A stretch of 64,000 nt of DNA from DASUNP01 sp963728545 (GCA_963728545.1 CAVSKO010000002.1:2046001-2110000), one strand, 5' to 3'. Counted from the stretch's first letter, positions 42,526-53,864 are shown. Notes: a model not told the origin generated them from the letters alone. Made by a program: numbers and translations.

Positions 42526-44592
42526 ATGAAGCAATGCCCTGCATGCAAAAGAGATATGAAGGAGCATTTGCTTTATTGCCCGTTTGACGGACAAGCCCTC
42601 ATCAGTGTGCCTGCGCGGGATCAATTTATCGATTCCATTCTCGACGATAAATACCGCATAGAAGAGAAGATCGGCGAAGGGGGAATGGGGAAAGTCTACC
42701 GCGCGACACATATCCACATGGATAACACGGTCGCCATAAAGATTCTCCACGCCCACATGGCAAGCGACGCGACCGCGCTCGAACGGTTCCGCCGCGAAGC
42801 CCGCGCCGCCGCGCACATACGCCACCCGAACGCCGTCGCCGTCACCGATTTCGGCGTGGCTAAAGATAGCGGCATCGCTTATCTCGTGATGGAGTTCCTC
42901 GAAGGCGTAGAGTTGCGAGCCAAGATCAAAGAGCAAAAACAGCTCGATTACGAAGAGAGCTATCATATAGTGCAGCAGACCTGTTTGGCTTTGCAGGCGG
43001 CCCACTCGAAGGGGATCATTCATCGCGACCTTAAGCCCGACAACATCTGGCTGTTAAGCTCCGAACAAGGAATGGCGCGCGTCAAGGTTCTGGATTTCGG
43101 TATCGCAAAGCTCAAAAGCAGCTCGGACTCGGGCACGCTTACGCAACAGGGCATGATAGTCGGCACGCCTTTTTATATGTCGCCCGAACAGTGCAAGGGC
43201 GAAGAGCTGGATGCCCGCTCCGACATCTACAGCATGGGCATCATCCTTTATGAGATGCTGACGGGCCAGGTCCCTTTCCAGGCGGCGACGCCCGTGGGCA
43301 TAGTCTTAAAGCACGCCAACGAGCCTCCGCGCCCGCCGAGCGAACTGCGTGAAGGCATTCCCGCATCGGTCCAGGAAGTGATCCTGCGCGCCTTAAAAAA
43401 ACTGCCCGCCGAGCGCCAGGGATCGGCAATCGAACTGGCTCAGGAATTTGAAATCGCGCTCTACCAGGCAGGCATCGAGCTAAAGATGCTTGGGACCAGG
43501 ACGCCTCAATCATCTTTCGCCGTGACTAATCTCTCCTTGCCGCAGGCGACGAACCAGAACCGGCAGGCGGCGACGGACGCTGGCCGACCGGCGGGCGGGT
43601 ACGCAAGGTCCGTTGAAAGCGTTCCCGCTGACAGGACAATCCCTTCGATCTCACCTCAGGCGCCTTCGACGCCCGACCTGTTCCGCCAATCAATGGGGGC
43701 TCCTTCGATCTCAAGCCAGATGCGCTCGCTTCTCGCCGGCGAGGCGCAGGACGAGGGCCAATCTCGGCGAAAGCTAATCTACATTCTTCTGGCAGTCGTC
43801 TTAACCGTAGTGCTGGCCGTTACGGTCATCTGGTTGACCACAGGCGGCGAAAGCGCCGCGCCTGAGCCGCCGCCTGAAGCGACGCCTGGAACTCCGGGTA
43901 AACCGTCGGTCGTCGTGCCGGAAGGGATGGTGCTTGTGCCCGGCGGAAAATTCACAATGGGGTTTGACGGCAGCGATGAGCCTTCGGAAAAGCCCGAACA
44001 CGTCGAGACCATGAATCCATTCTTTATAGACAAAACGGAAGTGACAGTAGGCGATTATTACAAGTTTATGAGAGCAAAAAATCATGCCGCGCCCGAAGGC
44101 TGGTCCGAGAGCTGGAAGAGCGGGAAATTCCAACCGGGCGAAGAGCGTTTGCCCGTCACAGGCGTGAGCTTTTTTGACGCCAGCGAGTATGCCGAGTGGG
44201 CAGGCAAGCGGCTCCCGACAGAAAAGGAATGGGAGTACGCTGCGCGCGGGACAGACAAACGGCTCTACCCCTGGGGCAACGACTTTGACCCCACGCGGGC
44301 CAACCTCACGGACTCGCAAAAGAACGCGCCCGTCGCCGTAGGCAGCTACGGGGCCGGACAGAGTCCGTTCGCGGTGTTGGACATGGCGGGCAACGTGGCC
44401 GAATGGACCGGCTCGGATTCGTTCCGCTACCCCGGCAGCCAGGCGACGCCCAAACCCGGCAAGGTAGTTCGCGGCGGGAGTTTTCGCGCGAGCAAGATTT
44501 ATGCTATGACTACGACAAGGACTGCCGTGCAGGCAGATCGCAAATTCCCGGACATCGGATTCCGTTGCGCAAAAAGAGCGCCTTCGCCGTAA
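42526..44592 (+). CDS. transmembrane Ser/Thr kinase with extracytoplasmic FGE-like domain (cassette 1)
   Basis: The product is 688 residues; an in-frame GTG two codons upstream is less likely because the paralogue also begins MKQCP. A zinc-ribbon-like N-terminus (CPxC, then YCPFDG) precedes a Hanks-type kinase: GEGGMGKVYRAT (residues 50-61), K72, HRDLKPDN (H166-D168), DFG (190-192) and GTPFYMSPEQ. A proline-rich juxtamembrane segment leads to one membrane helix (about 416-438), then an FGE-sulfatase/C-type-lectin-like domain (466-688) ending GFRCAK. The cysteines of active formylglycine enzymes are absent from the RGGSFRASK region, so this is probably a ligand-binding sensor. A PEGA-protein gene follows 60 bp later. 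Confidence 0.93.
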   Translation: MKQCPACKRDMKEHLLYCPFDGQALISVPARDQFIDSILDDKYRIEEKIGEGGMGKVYRATHIHMDNTVAIKILHAHMASDATALERFRREARAAAHIRHPNAVAVTDFGVAKDSGIAYLVMEFLEGVELRAKIKEQKQLDYEESYHIVQQTCLALQAAHSKGIIHRDLKPDNIWLLSSEQGMARVKVLDFGIAKLKSSSDSGTLTQQGMIVGTPFYMSPEQCKGEELDARSDIYSMGIILYEMLTGQVPFQAATPVGIVLKHANEPPRPPSELREGIPASVQEVILRALKKLPAERQGSAIELAQEFEIALYQAGIELKMLGTRTPQSSFAVTNLSLPQATNQNRQAATDAGRPAGGYARSVESVPADRTIPSISPQAPSTPDLFRQSMGAPSISSQMRSLLAGEAQDEGQSRRKLIYILLAVVLTVVLAVTVIWLTTGGESAAPEPPPEATPGTPGKPSVVVPEGMVLVPGGKFTMGFDGSDEPSEKPEHVETMNPFFIDKTEVTVGDYYKFMRAKNHAAPEGWSESWKSGKFQPGEERLPVTGVSFFDASEYAEWAGKRLPTEKEWEYAARGTDKRLYPWGNDFDPTRANLTDSQKNAPVAVGSYGAGQSPFAVLDMAGNVAEWTGSDSFRYPGSQATPKPGKVVRGGSFRASKIYAMTTTRTAVQADRKFPDIGFRCAKRAPSP

Positions 44593-44652
44593 CCCTCTTT
44601 CGAAAAAACTGGCATCAACGAATGCCTTGCCCCCGGTAAACCTGAAGGAAAT

Positions 44653-46062
44653 ATGCGTACAATCTTAAAGACGCTGATAGCTTTTTCGCTGCTTGCTTTC
44701 TCAGTCCCGGCTCTCGCACAACGCGATTACCCGGAGGTCGAAAAGCCGAGAGCAAAACCGAAGTCTAAGTCTACAAGGCCCGCCCGGCCACGCGGCCCGC
44801 AGGTGGCGCAGAATCGCGCAAACGGAGTTCTGTTCGTGCTGACCGAGCCGCCCGTAGCTAACGTGGTCATCAAGTCGCGCGGCGCTGCCGTGCGTCAGGG
44901 GCGCAGCGAAGAGGGCCAGTACCGCGCGGAGCTTCCTCCCGGCCCGTACGACGTCGAAGTCACGTCCGAAAATTATAAGCCCTTTACGGCAAAAGCCACC
45001 GTCAGGCAGGAGGGCACCGAGCCCGTCAACGCCGACCTGATTCCGACGACCGGCTCGGTGCTTATAGGGCTCGGGTCTGTCGATACGGACGTGAAAATAT
45101 TTCTAGACGGGCGACGGCTTGATAAGCCATCGAGGAAATCGGAAAACCAGATAGAGTTTGAAGGTATAGATGCGGGGACTCATAGGCTGCGCGTCACGCA
45201 CCCGACGATAGCCGACTGGGAGAGGGAGATAGAGGTAGGCGGCGGCGCAACGACCACGGTCACTCCGAGGTTCGTAGCTGCCGTTGTAAATCTGACGGTC
45301 AAAAGCGAGCCCGGCTCAAGCATATATGTCGATAACGAATTTCAAGGGCGCGTGGCGGAAAACGGCGAGCTGAAGATATCGGACAAGCTGAGGCCGGGCG
45401 AACATCAGATACGCGCGGAAAAAGATAAGTTCGAGCCTGCCCGCCTGGTCAAGAGATTCGACGTGGGCGACGCGAGCGTAGACCTCAAGCTAAAGCGCGT
45501 CGTCTTCTCCGACGATTTCGCGGACACTTTTCTTGGGGGGCTTGTGTCGTGGGATGCGCCCAAAGAGTGGAGGGCTGAACCGGGCAAGCTGACGGTTCGC
45601 TCGACAACGCCCGCGTCGGGGCTTGTGAAAGACAAAGAGTATGCCGATTTCAAAATGGAGTTCGACACGAAATTTGTAAACGGCAAAGGCGCAGTCTGGA
45701 TAGTGCGCGCTCGCGACCGTCAGAACTACTACCTGTTTCAGCTTATGGGACCGAGAGCGGGCGCGGCGAGAAATACTTTCCACAGCTACATCTGTCAAAA
45801 CGGCCAGTTGCGCCTCTTGCGCCCGCCGGAGTTTCTGGCCCTGGATTTAAGCCGCCCGGATGACTCTTTCCATATCATCGTTGAAGCAAAGGGCGCCCAG
45901 ATAAAGCATTCCATCGCCGTTGCGAGCGCGCCAACAGCCGGCGGCGCGCAGCCTCTGAGCATAATCACCGACAGCACGATCTCTCACGGGACTGTCGGGT
46001 TCGGGACAAAAGATAACGAAGAGTACGTGATCTTTTATGTAAATATCGCACCTATAAAATAG
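44653..46062 (+). CDS. secreted PEGA-repeat protein with concanavalin-like domain (cassette 1)
   Basis: The 469-residue protein has a signal peptide ending PALAQ and a basic proline/lysine linker. Three PEGA-like surface repeats follow (about 55-280), with phrases such as LPPGPYDVEVTSENYKPF, GTHRLRVTHP and RPGEHQIRAEKDKFEP. A C-terminal LamG/DUF1080-like domain (about 285-469) has FVNGKGAVWIVRARDRQNYYLFQL. PEGA domains are typically extracytoplasmic and often accompany Ser/Thr kinases. The gene lies between the kinase and the receptor and has a frameshifted paralogue at the same place in cassette 2. A role as periplasmic or outer-membrane partner is inferred. Confidence 0.85.
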   Translation: MRTILKTLIAFSLLAFSVPALAQRDYPEVEKPRAKPKSKSTRPARPRGPQVAQNRANGVLFVLTEPPVANVVIKSRGAAVRQGRSEEGQYRAELPPGPYDVEVTSENYKPFTAKATVRQEGTEPVNADLIPTTGSVLIGLGSVDTDVKIFLDGRRLDKPSRKSENQIEFEGIDAGTHRLRVTHPTIADWEREIEVGGGATTTVTPRFVAAVVNLTVKSEPGSSIYVDNEFQGRVAENGELKISDKLRPGEHQIRAEKDKFEPARLVKRFDVGDASVDLKLKRVVFSDDFADTFLGGLVSWDAPKEWRAEPGKLTVRSTTPASGLVKDKEYADFKMEFDTKFVNGKGAVWIVRARDRQNYYLFQLMGPRAGAARNTFHSYICQNGQLRLLRPPEFLALDLSRPDDSFHIIVEAKGAQIKHSIAVASAPTAGGAQPLSIITDSTISHGTVGFGTKDNEEYVIFYVNIAPIK

Positions 46063-46096
46063 AGCCGTTATTTTATAGCCGCTCTAAATTTTTTTT
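46060..46096 (+). terminator. weak terminator after the PEGA gene
   Basis: TAGAGC (46060-46065, including the stop codon) pairs with GCTCTA (46081-46086) and is followed by a run of eight T. The stem is only 6 bp. Further small hairpins follow in the receptor leader (for example GCTTGCG / CGCAAGC near 46230). Confidence 0.4.
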
Positions 46097-46258
46097 GCGT
46101 CTCTGAATTTTAAGCGAACCCTGAGATGTCTGGCTTCATCGGACTCGTCCCCGTTTGCATGTTCGGCAAACGAGGTTCGTCTTAACTATGGTAGCAAAGT
46201 TTTAATCGTCAAAGGATAGCTTGCGGCATGTATCGCAAGCGTGATCAAGGAGAAGATA

Positions 46259-49200
46259 ATGAAATTTCGGGTAAAGCTGATCTGCTTGTTAATAGCTTTT
46301 TGTGTGATCTCATCTGCGACCCTCAGCACGCTCGCGCAGACGACGACGAGCGGCGCTATTGAAGGGCGTGTTTATGAAGAAGGCACGAATCTAGGCATTG
46401 CAGGCGCAGTCGTCACGATACGCAACCAGGAGACCGGGCTGACTCGAACGACTGCGACAGACCAGACGGGACGTTACTTCATAGGAACGCTGCCGCCCGG
46501 CTTTTATAGAATTAACGCAGCCGCTCAGGGATATGTAGAAGGGCTGAACTCTTCGGAATCCAATTTCCCCATCACCATCACCGAGAACCAAGCGCGTGCA
46601 GCCGCCTCCCATATCACTCAGAAAATTGGGTGCGGGTGTAGCGCCGACAACTCCCGTGACGCCGACAACTCCCGGGAGGCCGACGAATCCCGTAACGCCT
46701 GCGACGCAGCCGCCACAAATTCCTCAGACTTCTTCCGCGCTCCCGCAGGCCTCGTCGGCCTTCGAGCAGCTCGTCAACTTGACGAACGCGTCCAGAGGCG
46801 GGAGCGTAGACCGGCGGCAGTTAATCATCCTGCCGCTCCCGGGCGTGCGCACCTTTGACGACTTCGCATTCTTGTTTGCGGGCGTGGCCCCGCCGCCTCA
46901 GCCCATAGGCAGTTCGGTAGGGCCGGGCATAGGACCGGGCGTGGGGACCACGGGCCAGTTTGCCGTAAACGGCATACGCCCACGGTCGAACAACTTCACG
47001 ATGGACGGCTCGGACAACAACGACGAAGAGGTGGGCGTAAGACGGCAGGGGTTCACATCGCTCGTGCCTCAGCCCATTGAAAGCTTGCAAGAGTTTCAGA
47101 TCATCACGCTGCTTGCGGAGCCGCAATTCGGTCGCAACATGGGTGCGCAGGTCAACGGGGTCTCGCGCGCGGGCGGCATCGCTTATCACGGCACGGTCTA
47201 TGGCTTTTTAACCGACAAGCGTCTGCGCTCGCGCGACCGATTCGACTTCACGGGCGGGCCTGCCAATTTTCCCATATTGCGCGCAGTTGACGGGCGTCAG
47301 GTCACGCTTAACGGGCAAGCGCTTGCGCCCGCAAATCCTTCTGACGGCGAAAACCCTTACACGCGCGCCCAGTACGGATTTGTGCTCGGCGGGCCTTTTG
47401 GGTCACCGAAGACAAACTTTTTTGTCTCCTTCGAGCACCAGGACATAAACGCGAGCCGCGAGTCGCACTTCGCCGTTCCGACCGTAGAAGAGCGCGGGCT
47501 GTTCGGGTTCGGCGCAGCAGGGTTGCAGACCACAGAAACCGATGGCCGTTCGCGGCCCGTTCTCCCGGCCTCGCCAATCGGCGGCGCGTTTTTTAGCCTC
47601 TTCCCTTTTCCTAACAACCCCGTCGGCCCATACGGGCGAAACACATTCACAGAGATTCTTCCGGCGGACGCCGACGGGATGATCTTTTCCGTAAGGCTCG
47701 ACCGCCCGACCATACGCGCTTTCGGGGCCGACCATAGCTTGATAGGAAGGTACAACTTTACGGACGACGACACGATACTGCCCGTGACGGGCGAAGCCAT
47801 CTTCTCGTCGTTGCGCTCACTGGTGCGCACGCAGAATCTGTCGGTGATCTTTAACAGCACCTTCTCTTCGAGGTTCTTGAGCCAGGCGAGGTTCTCTTTC
47901 GGAAGGACGACTCTCGGGTTTGAAGAGGTGCGCAATTCACAGTTGCTCAGATCGAGTTCATTGCCCAACGAGCCGTTTTTGCTCAACGCGCCGTTCGTAA
48001 TCAACGCGACGCTGCCGGCTTTTAACAACGACGGCACGCTGCGGCCAGGCAACCCGTCTTTCATCACGGTTCCCGGTTTTGATTCTGAAGATTTTACGGG
48101 CCCGCTCGGCCAGTTGAAAGTTTCAGGCTTCAGCCCCATAGGCGTCAACGTCTTCAATTTTCCGCAAGGCCGAACCAACAACACTTTCCAGTATGCCGAC
48201 ACTCTCTTTTATAACCTGACCAACCATCGCTTCACGTTCGGCTTCGACATACGCCGCAACCAGCTCAACAGTTTTCTTGAGAGAAACTTTCGCCCGCTCG
48301 CAGTCTTTTCGGCTGCGGGGGACATATCTCCGAGCCGGCTTGCGACCAGGCTCGGCCCGCTGAAAATACCCTTCTTCTTCGGCTCGGATTTCGTCTCGGC
48401 GGGCGCGCCCACGGGATTTTACCAGACGCAGGCGCTGGTCAGAGATTCCACTATAGGCTTGAGGTACTGGCAAAACAACTTCTTCGTATCGGATCAGATT
48501 CGCGTCAACCCTACCTTTACGCTGACACTGGGACTCAGGTACGAGATCAACACGGTTCCGAGAGAGGTCAACAGCCGTATAGAAAATACCTTCAATTCGA
48601 GCGAGGTTCAGCGATTCGAGGAGTTCGAGCGTGCGGACTTCGGCAGGTCGGGGCTGGAACAGTTTCTCGCCGGTCGGACGGAGATATTCAATCGAGACAA
48701 CAACAACTTTGGGCCGCACATTGCGATTGCCTGGGACCCGTCTGGCGATGGCCGCACATCGGTTCGCGCGGGTTACGGCATCTACTACGACCAGATACCT
48801 GGCGCGGTGATAAGCCAGTCGCGAAATGTCTTCCCAAGCTTTTTGACATTGAACCTGGCCGGGCTTGACTTCACGCAGATCGGCTTGCCCCAAAATCCTG
48901 TCATTACTTTCCCGTTCGTTAACCCGGCCAGCCTCGCCGTCCCTGGAACGCTGAACCAGTTTGCGTTCGCCAGCCCGTCTGACACCGCGAGACTCTTAGC
49001 GCGCGCTTCAAATTTTTCTGCCGGTCCGGCTTTCGTGCTTCCCGCCTCGGACCTCGTAACGCCGTATGCGCAACACTGGGGGCTGACGGTAGAGCACCAG
49101 TTCGGGCGAGACTTCCTGGCGCAGGCGGGCTACGTCGGCACGCGAGGCGCGCACCTGTTGAGGTTTGCGACGCCGAACCTTGGGCCTAACGGCATACCCC

Positions 49201-49991
49201 GCGTCGATCAGATCAGAGCTATAGACTTCATCGGGACCCTCTTTCCCGGCTTCATTGGGGCGAACGAAGCGCCAAGGTCGGGCGGCGTGACGGGTCGCCC
49301 GTTCCCTCTGCTTGGCTCGTTCACTTCAATAGAGTCGGACGCGAACTCGAACTATCACGGGCTACAGTTTCAACTGATCAAGCGATTTTTGGGCGGCGTA
49401 CAGTTGACCGGCGCATACACTTGGTCGCACGCCATTGACGAGGTATCCGATCTGTTCGACACGGCGGGCGCGAACGCGCTGCCGCAAAACAGCTTCGACC
49501 GCGAGGCCGAGCGCGCGAGCGCAAATTTTGACGTGCGCCATCGGTTCGTCTACAGCGCCATATGGGAGCTGCCCTTCGCGAGAGATAACAGACTCCTGGG
49601 CGGGTGGCAGGTGGCAAGCATAGGCACGTTCCAGACCGGGCAACCTTACTCTGTGCTGTTCTGCTGCGACTTTAATCTTGATGGCAATCTGACAGACCGC
49701 GTGAGCGACCCCGGCCTGAGTGATGCGGGCAGGAGCGGGCGAAACAACTTCCGCGCGCCGGGCGTGGCGACAGTAGATGCGACGGTCAACAAGGTCTTCA
49801 GGTTTAACGAATTCCAGAACCTGGAATTCAGAACCGAGGTTTTCAATATTTTCAACCGGACGCAATTCGGCATACCCGTGCGCCAGCTTTTCTTCGGCGG
49901 CGTTGCCGACAGCCCGCTGAGGAGCGAGACCTTTGTCGATACGCGCATACCCGCGCGCACAGTGCAATTCGCTTTGAAATACAACTTCTAA
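46259..49991 (+). pseudogene. Oar-type TonB-dependent receptor, frameshifted (cassette 1)
   Basis: AAGGAG precedes the ATG, then a signal peptide and the carboxypeptidase-regulatory-like domain (IEGRVYEEGTNLGIAGAVVTI) are read to about 46595. There the frame changes near GCGCGTGCAG, and the continuation (PPPISLRKLGAGVAPTTP) aligns with the intact cassette-2 receptor. The remainder is a full plug (NGIRPRSNNFTMDGSDNNDEE) and barrel ending TVQFALKYNF. Restored, the protein would be about 1,240 residues. Either the gene is inactive or one base is miscalled; the rest of the barrel is intact, which argues for recent loss or error. Confidence 0.88.
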
Positions 49992-50010
49992 CCTTTCGCG
50001 AAAAGCAGGC

Positions 50011-50046
50011 AGCGGAGAGAGCCTAACTCTCCGCTGTCTCTTTTAT
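50011..50046 (+). terminator. rho-independent terminator closing cassette 1
   Basis: A perfect 10-bp stem CAGCGGAGAG/CTCTCCGCTG (50011-50020 with 50028-50037, 7-nt loop) is followed by TCTCTTTTAT. It lies 20 bp after the receptor stop and before the cassette-2 promoter. Confidence 0.85.
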
Positions 50047-50146
50047 AAAAAGAGGCGTTTACCGCGAAACGTCTTACAATCGCAAGTTCAATTACGTTTA
50101 AATGTAAGTGAAACCACATCCCTGTTTATTGAAAAAAACGGGATAA

Positions 50147-50175
50147 TTGACACCCCTTCAGGTGTAATGTAGGAT
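50147..50175 (+). promoter_or_regulatory. cassette promoter P2
   Basis: TTGACA (50147-50152), 17-bp spacer, TAGGAT (50170-50175), in the same ATAATTGACACCCC context as P1. The -35 box begins 72 bp before the ATG. Confidence 0.78.
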
Positions 50176-50218
50176 AATAACCGCATCAACCTCGTTTATC
50201 CGCCAGGAGTGGTGACTA

Positions 50219-52291
50219 ATGAAGCAATGCCCCATCTGTAAGAAAGACATGAAGGATAATTTGCTTTATTGCCCATTCGACGGGGGAATGCTTCAGACGA
50301 AAATTCAGCAAGACGATTTCTTAGGGCTTCTTCTGGATGACAAGTATCAGATAGAGGAAAAGATAGGCGAAGGTGGAATGGGCAAGGTTTACCGCGCGAC
50401 CCACGTCCACATGGATCACACCGTAGCTATCAAAATTCTCCATCCTAATTTAGCGTCTGACCAGACGGCCCTGGAGCGATTTCGCCGCGAGGCTCGCGCC
50501 GCCGCTTATATACAACATCCCAACGCCGTCGCCGTCACCGACTTCGGGGTTATAAAAGAGACGGGCCTGGCTTACCTGGTTATGGAGTTCCTCAAAGGCA
50601 TAGAGCTGAGGACGAGAATGAACGAGCAGAAGCAGCTCGATTATGAAGAGACGTTCCTCATCGTTCAGCAGACCTGCCTGGCCCTACATGCGGCCCATGA
50701 AAAAGGTATCATTCATCGCGATCTCAAACCCGATAATATCTGGCTGCTAAGCTCTCAGGATAAGATACCCCGTGTTAAAGTGCTCGATTTCGGTATTGCG
50801 AAACTCAAGTTTGCTGCGGAGGTAAATCAGCTCACTCAGCAGGGGATGATCATAGGCACGCCTTATTATATGTCGCCCGAACAGTGTCGCAGCGAAGACC
50901 TGGACGCTCGGTCAGACATCTACAGCCTGGGGATCATTCTTTACGAGATGCTGACGGGCCAGGTCCCGTTCATTGCCGCCAGCCCCGTAGGTGTCGTTCT
51001 CATGCACGCTAACGAGAAGCCTCGCCCGCCTCGCGAGTTGCGCGCAGGACTTCCCGAACCCGTGGAAGCCGTCATCTTGCGTGCGCTCAACAAAGAACGG
51101 AAAGATCGTCAAGAAACTGCTTTTCAATTGGCGCAGGAGTTTGAAGCATCGCTATACACAGCGGGAATCGAGCTGAAGCTGTTAGGCACAAAAACGCCGA
51201 CATCGCCTTTTTCACCGTCTCTCAATCCATACGTGCCCTATAGAACTTTCTCTACGCCTCTTGAAGTCCCTCCCCCTCCCGCGATTGAGGTTGCCCGCGC
51301 TGAAACGCCTGCCTTCGCACAGGCGGGAAGTTCGATTGTTGCCGACCCAAAGGTGGAATCGGCGGCAAACAAGTTATTCCAGGATTCCGGGCAAAGAAAC
51401 TCGTTGGCCGAGCGGTTTCGATCTACCATTACGGGGATCACCAGGGACGGCGCATCACCGCAGCGAAGGCTCTTTTCAATCGCTCTGGTTGCGGTTCTGG
51501 CCATAACAGTTGTTGGGGTGATCGTCTGGCTGACAAGCGGTGGGCCCGCGGATACGGAACTGCCCGGTAACGATAAGCAGACAGGTCCTAATAAGACGGC
51601 TGGAGCGATCCCACCTGCCCCGGCCGGGATGGTAACGGTCTTTGGCGCCAATTTCATCATGGGGAACGAGCAAGGTGACGAAAACGAAAAGCCGGTGAGA
51701 GAAGTCTCTGTGCGACCTTTCTACGTGGACAAGTACGAGGTTACCGTCAAGCAGTACTATGACTTCGTAAAAAGCAAAAAACATCGCACACCGGAAGGCT
51801 GGCCCGAGACCTGGAAGTCAGGGAGATTCACACCCGAAGAAGAGCGACTGCCCGTCACCAATGTCAGCTTTAACGATGCTCAAGCCTATGCTAAATCTTT
51901 AGGCAGGCGGCTCCCTACCGAGATCGAATGGGAATATGCGGCGCGAGGGAAAGACAACTGGCTTTACCCCTGGGGCAACAGCTTCAACCTGACTTACGCT
52001 AATGTGAATAACGAAAGCAGAGGCGCCGCATCGGTAGACAGTTTTCAGAATGACAAGAGTTCATTCGGGGTGTTTGGCATGGCCGGCAATGTGTCTGAAT
52101 GGACGGACTCCGATTATGAAGGCCAGTCAGGCAAGAAGGTGATACGCGGCGGAAGTTTTATTAACACCTACAATCAATTTAAAAAATCTCCCGAGGAATT
52201 TACGAGGCTGACAAGGCGATTGCGCGGATCGCCCGAGAATGTTTATCCGAATATAGGGTTCCGCTGCGTCATGGATGTACCCTCGAAGTGA
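50219..52291 (+). CDS. transmembrane Ser/Thr kinase with extracytoplasmic FGE-like domain (cassette 2)
   Basis: The 690-residue paralogue of the 42.5-kb kinase has the same order of parts. It has the zinc-ribbon-like start (CPIC, YCPFDG), kinase domain (GEGGMGKVYRAT, VAIKIL, HRDLKPDN, DFGIAKL, GTPYYMSPEQ), a variable proline-rich linker, one membrane helix (about 425-445) and an FGE-like C-terminal domain (RLPTEIEWEYAARGK, FGMAGNVSEWTDSD, RGGSFINTYNQ, NIGFRC). The kinase halves are close to identical, while linkers and sensor domains differ, suggesting different ligands. The formylglycine-enzyme cysteines are again absent. AGGAGT lies upstream. It heads cassette 2. Confidence 0.93.
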   Translation: MKQCPICKKDMKDNLLYCPFDGGMLQTKIQQDDFLGLLLDDKYQIEEKIGEGGMGKVYRATHVHMDHTVAIKILHPNLASDQTALERFRREARAAAYIQHPNAVAVTDFGVIKETGLAYLVMEFLKGIELRTRMNEQKQLDYEETFLIVQQTCLALHAAHEKGIIHRDLKPDNIWLLSSQDKIPRVKVLDFGIAKLKFAAEVNQLTQQGMIIGTPYYMSPEQCRSEDLDARSDIYSLGIILYEMLTGQVPFIAASPVGVVLMHANEKPRPPRELRAGLPEPVEAVILRALNKERKDRQETAFQLAQEFEASLYTAGIELKLLGTKTPTSPFSPSLNPYVPYRTFSTPLEVPPPPAIEVARAETPAFAQAGSSIVADPKVESAANKLFQDSGQRNSLAERFRSTITGITRDGASPQRRLFSIALVAVLAITVVGVIVWLTSGGPADTELPGNDKQTGPNKTAGAIPPAPAGMVTVFGANFIMGNEQGDENEKPVREVSVRPFYVDKYEVTVKQYYDFVKSKKHRTPEGWPETWKSGRFTPEEERLPVTNVSFNDAQAYAKSLGRRLPTEIEWEYAARGKDNWLYPWGNSFNLTYANVNNESRGAASVDSFQNDKSSFGVFGMAGNVSEWTDSDYEGQSGKKVIRGGSFINTYNQFKKSPEEFTRLTRRLRGSPENVYPNIGFRCVMDVPSK

Positions 52292-52423
52292 CGATCTTCG
52301 AGAGATTATCTCCAACCGGCATTGCGTCAATTTCATTATTGCGTTATTTTCATCCGAAGAATCGGGAGGCGGGCTGGACCTTTCTGCGATTGCCGGATCG
52401 ATCAGCGCGCGAATGAAAAGCAC

Positions 52424-53864
52424 ATGACTTACTTTAAGCTCCTTTCCGTGGTTTTACTGTTCGTTTTCTTTTCCCCTGTCTATGCTCGGCAGGATGTCAA
52501 TATCAGACCAATAAGGCCGCCGACGACTATTATACGGCCCAAGGGGCCGACGAAGTCGCGAAAAGCGAAGGTTGCGACCAATGGGGTGCTCTTTGTTCTC
52601 ACAGACCCTCTTACCGCCGACATAATCGTTAAGAACAGCCAGGGCAGCGAAGTCAAACGGGAATCGATTCAGGATGGCGAGTTCCGCGCAGAGCTTACTG
52701 CCGGAACTTATGATATAGAGGTTATCTCTGCGGGATACTACCCGGTTGCCAGAAGGGGCGTACTGGTCAAACCGCCCCTGGCAAAGATTGAGCGAGCCGA
52801 GTTGAAACTGACGAGCGGCTCGATCACTATAGGGCTGGGGCAGATTGAGCCTGATACCGCGACCATCTTAATAGACGAGCGAACTCCTGCCGCTTTAAAT
52901 ATAAAAGTCCGCATAAGGAGAGAAGAGAATCAGATCGAATTCGATAATGTGGCGGAAGGATTTCACACACTGAGCATCACGCACCCAAGCATAACTCCTT
53001 ACAGAAGAGAAAAGCTGGAGGTCCAAGGAGGCTCAAGAACTATATTGACTCCGGTTCTCAAGCTGGCGATTGTCAACTTTATTGTTAAGAGCGAGCCCGG
53101 GGCCACGATATTCATCGATGGGAATAATGTAGGGCGCGTACAGGATAACGGCTTGCTCAGGGTTTCAAACGAATATAAGCCAGGGTTCTCATACGATACG
53201 CGCGGAGATGGAGGATAAGTTCGAGCCGAACCAGTTGTCTGATAATTTTGAAGCCGGCGAGCGATCAGTCGAGGTGGCCCTGACGCGCATAAAAACTTCC
53301 TCGGAATACTCCGAGCTTTTCGACGCCGCCACCTTTAAAGGCTTCTGGGATGTGCCTCAGGCCTGGCAGGTGGTTCAGGGCAAGGCGGCGGTGAAGGGGA
53401 TCGATCCGGGATTGTTAAAAGAACGTCGCTACGATGACTTCCGAATGGTCTTCGACATAAGCTTTATTAACGGCAAGGGGGCGGCCTGGATAGTGCGCGC
53501 CCGCGACAAGCAGAACTACTATCTGTTTCAACTCACCGGGCCGAAAAGCCTGTCCCCAAGTCTTTTCCGCAGTTATCTTTATCAAAATGGACAATTCAAA
53601 CTGCTTGACAACGTAAAAGTGGTAGATAATTTAAGCACTCCGGGCGACTCGTTCACCATAACGGTTGAGGCGGACGGGACTACTATAAAGCACTTCATTC
53701 GACTAAAGAGCGATCCGGCCGCAGGCTCCAAGTTGATACACACGCTGCCGGATAAAACTCTGACTTACGGCATGGTAGGGTTTCAGGCAAAGGATGACGA
53801 AGAATTTAACGTCTACACGATGATTGTTATTCCGGGTAAACCAAAACCTCCCGCGACACGATAG
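52424..53864 (+). pseudogene. PEGA-repeat / concanavalin-like protein, frameshifted (cassette 2)
   Basis: The first part, from the ATG at 52424, has a signal peptide and PEGA-like repeats (LTAGTYDIEVISAGYYPV; EGFHTLSITHPSITPY) up to NEYKPG. One extra base at 53183-53187 then shifts the frame to a premature stop at 53218. The second part (MEDKFEPNQLSDNFEAGER... to a LamG-like end) continues in the other frame. Joined, it is about 480 residues, matching the 469-residue cassette-1 paralogue throughout. A genuine inactivation or a read error are both possible. Confidence 0.85.
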
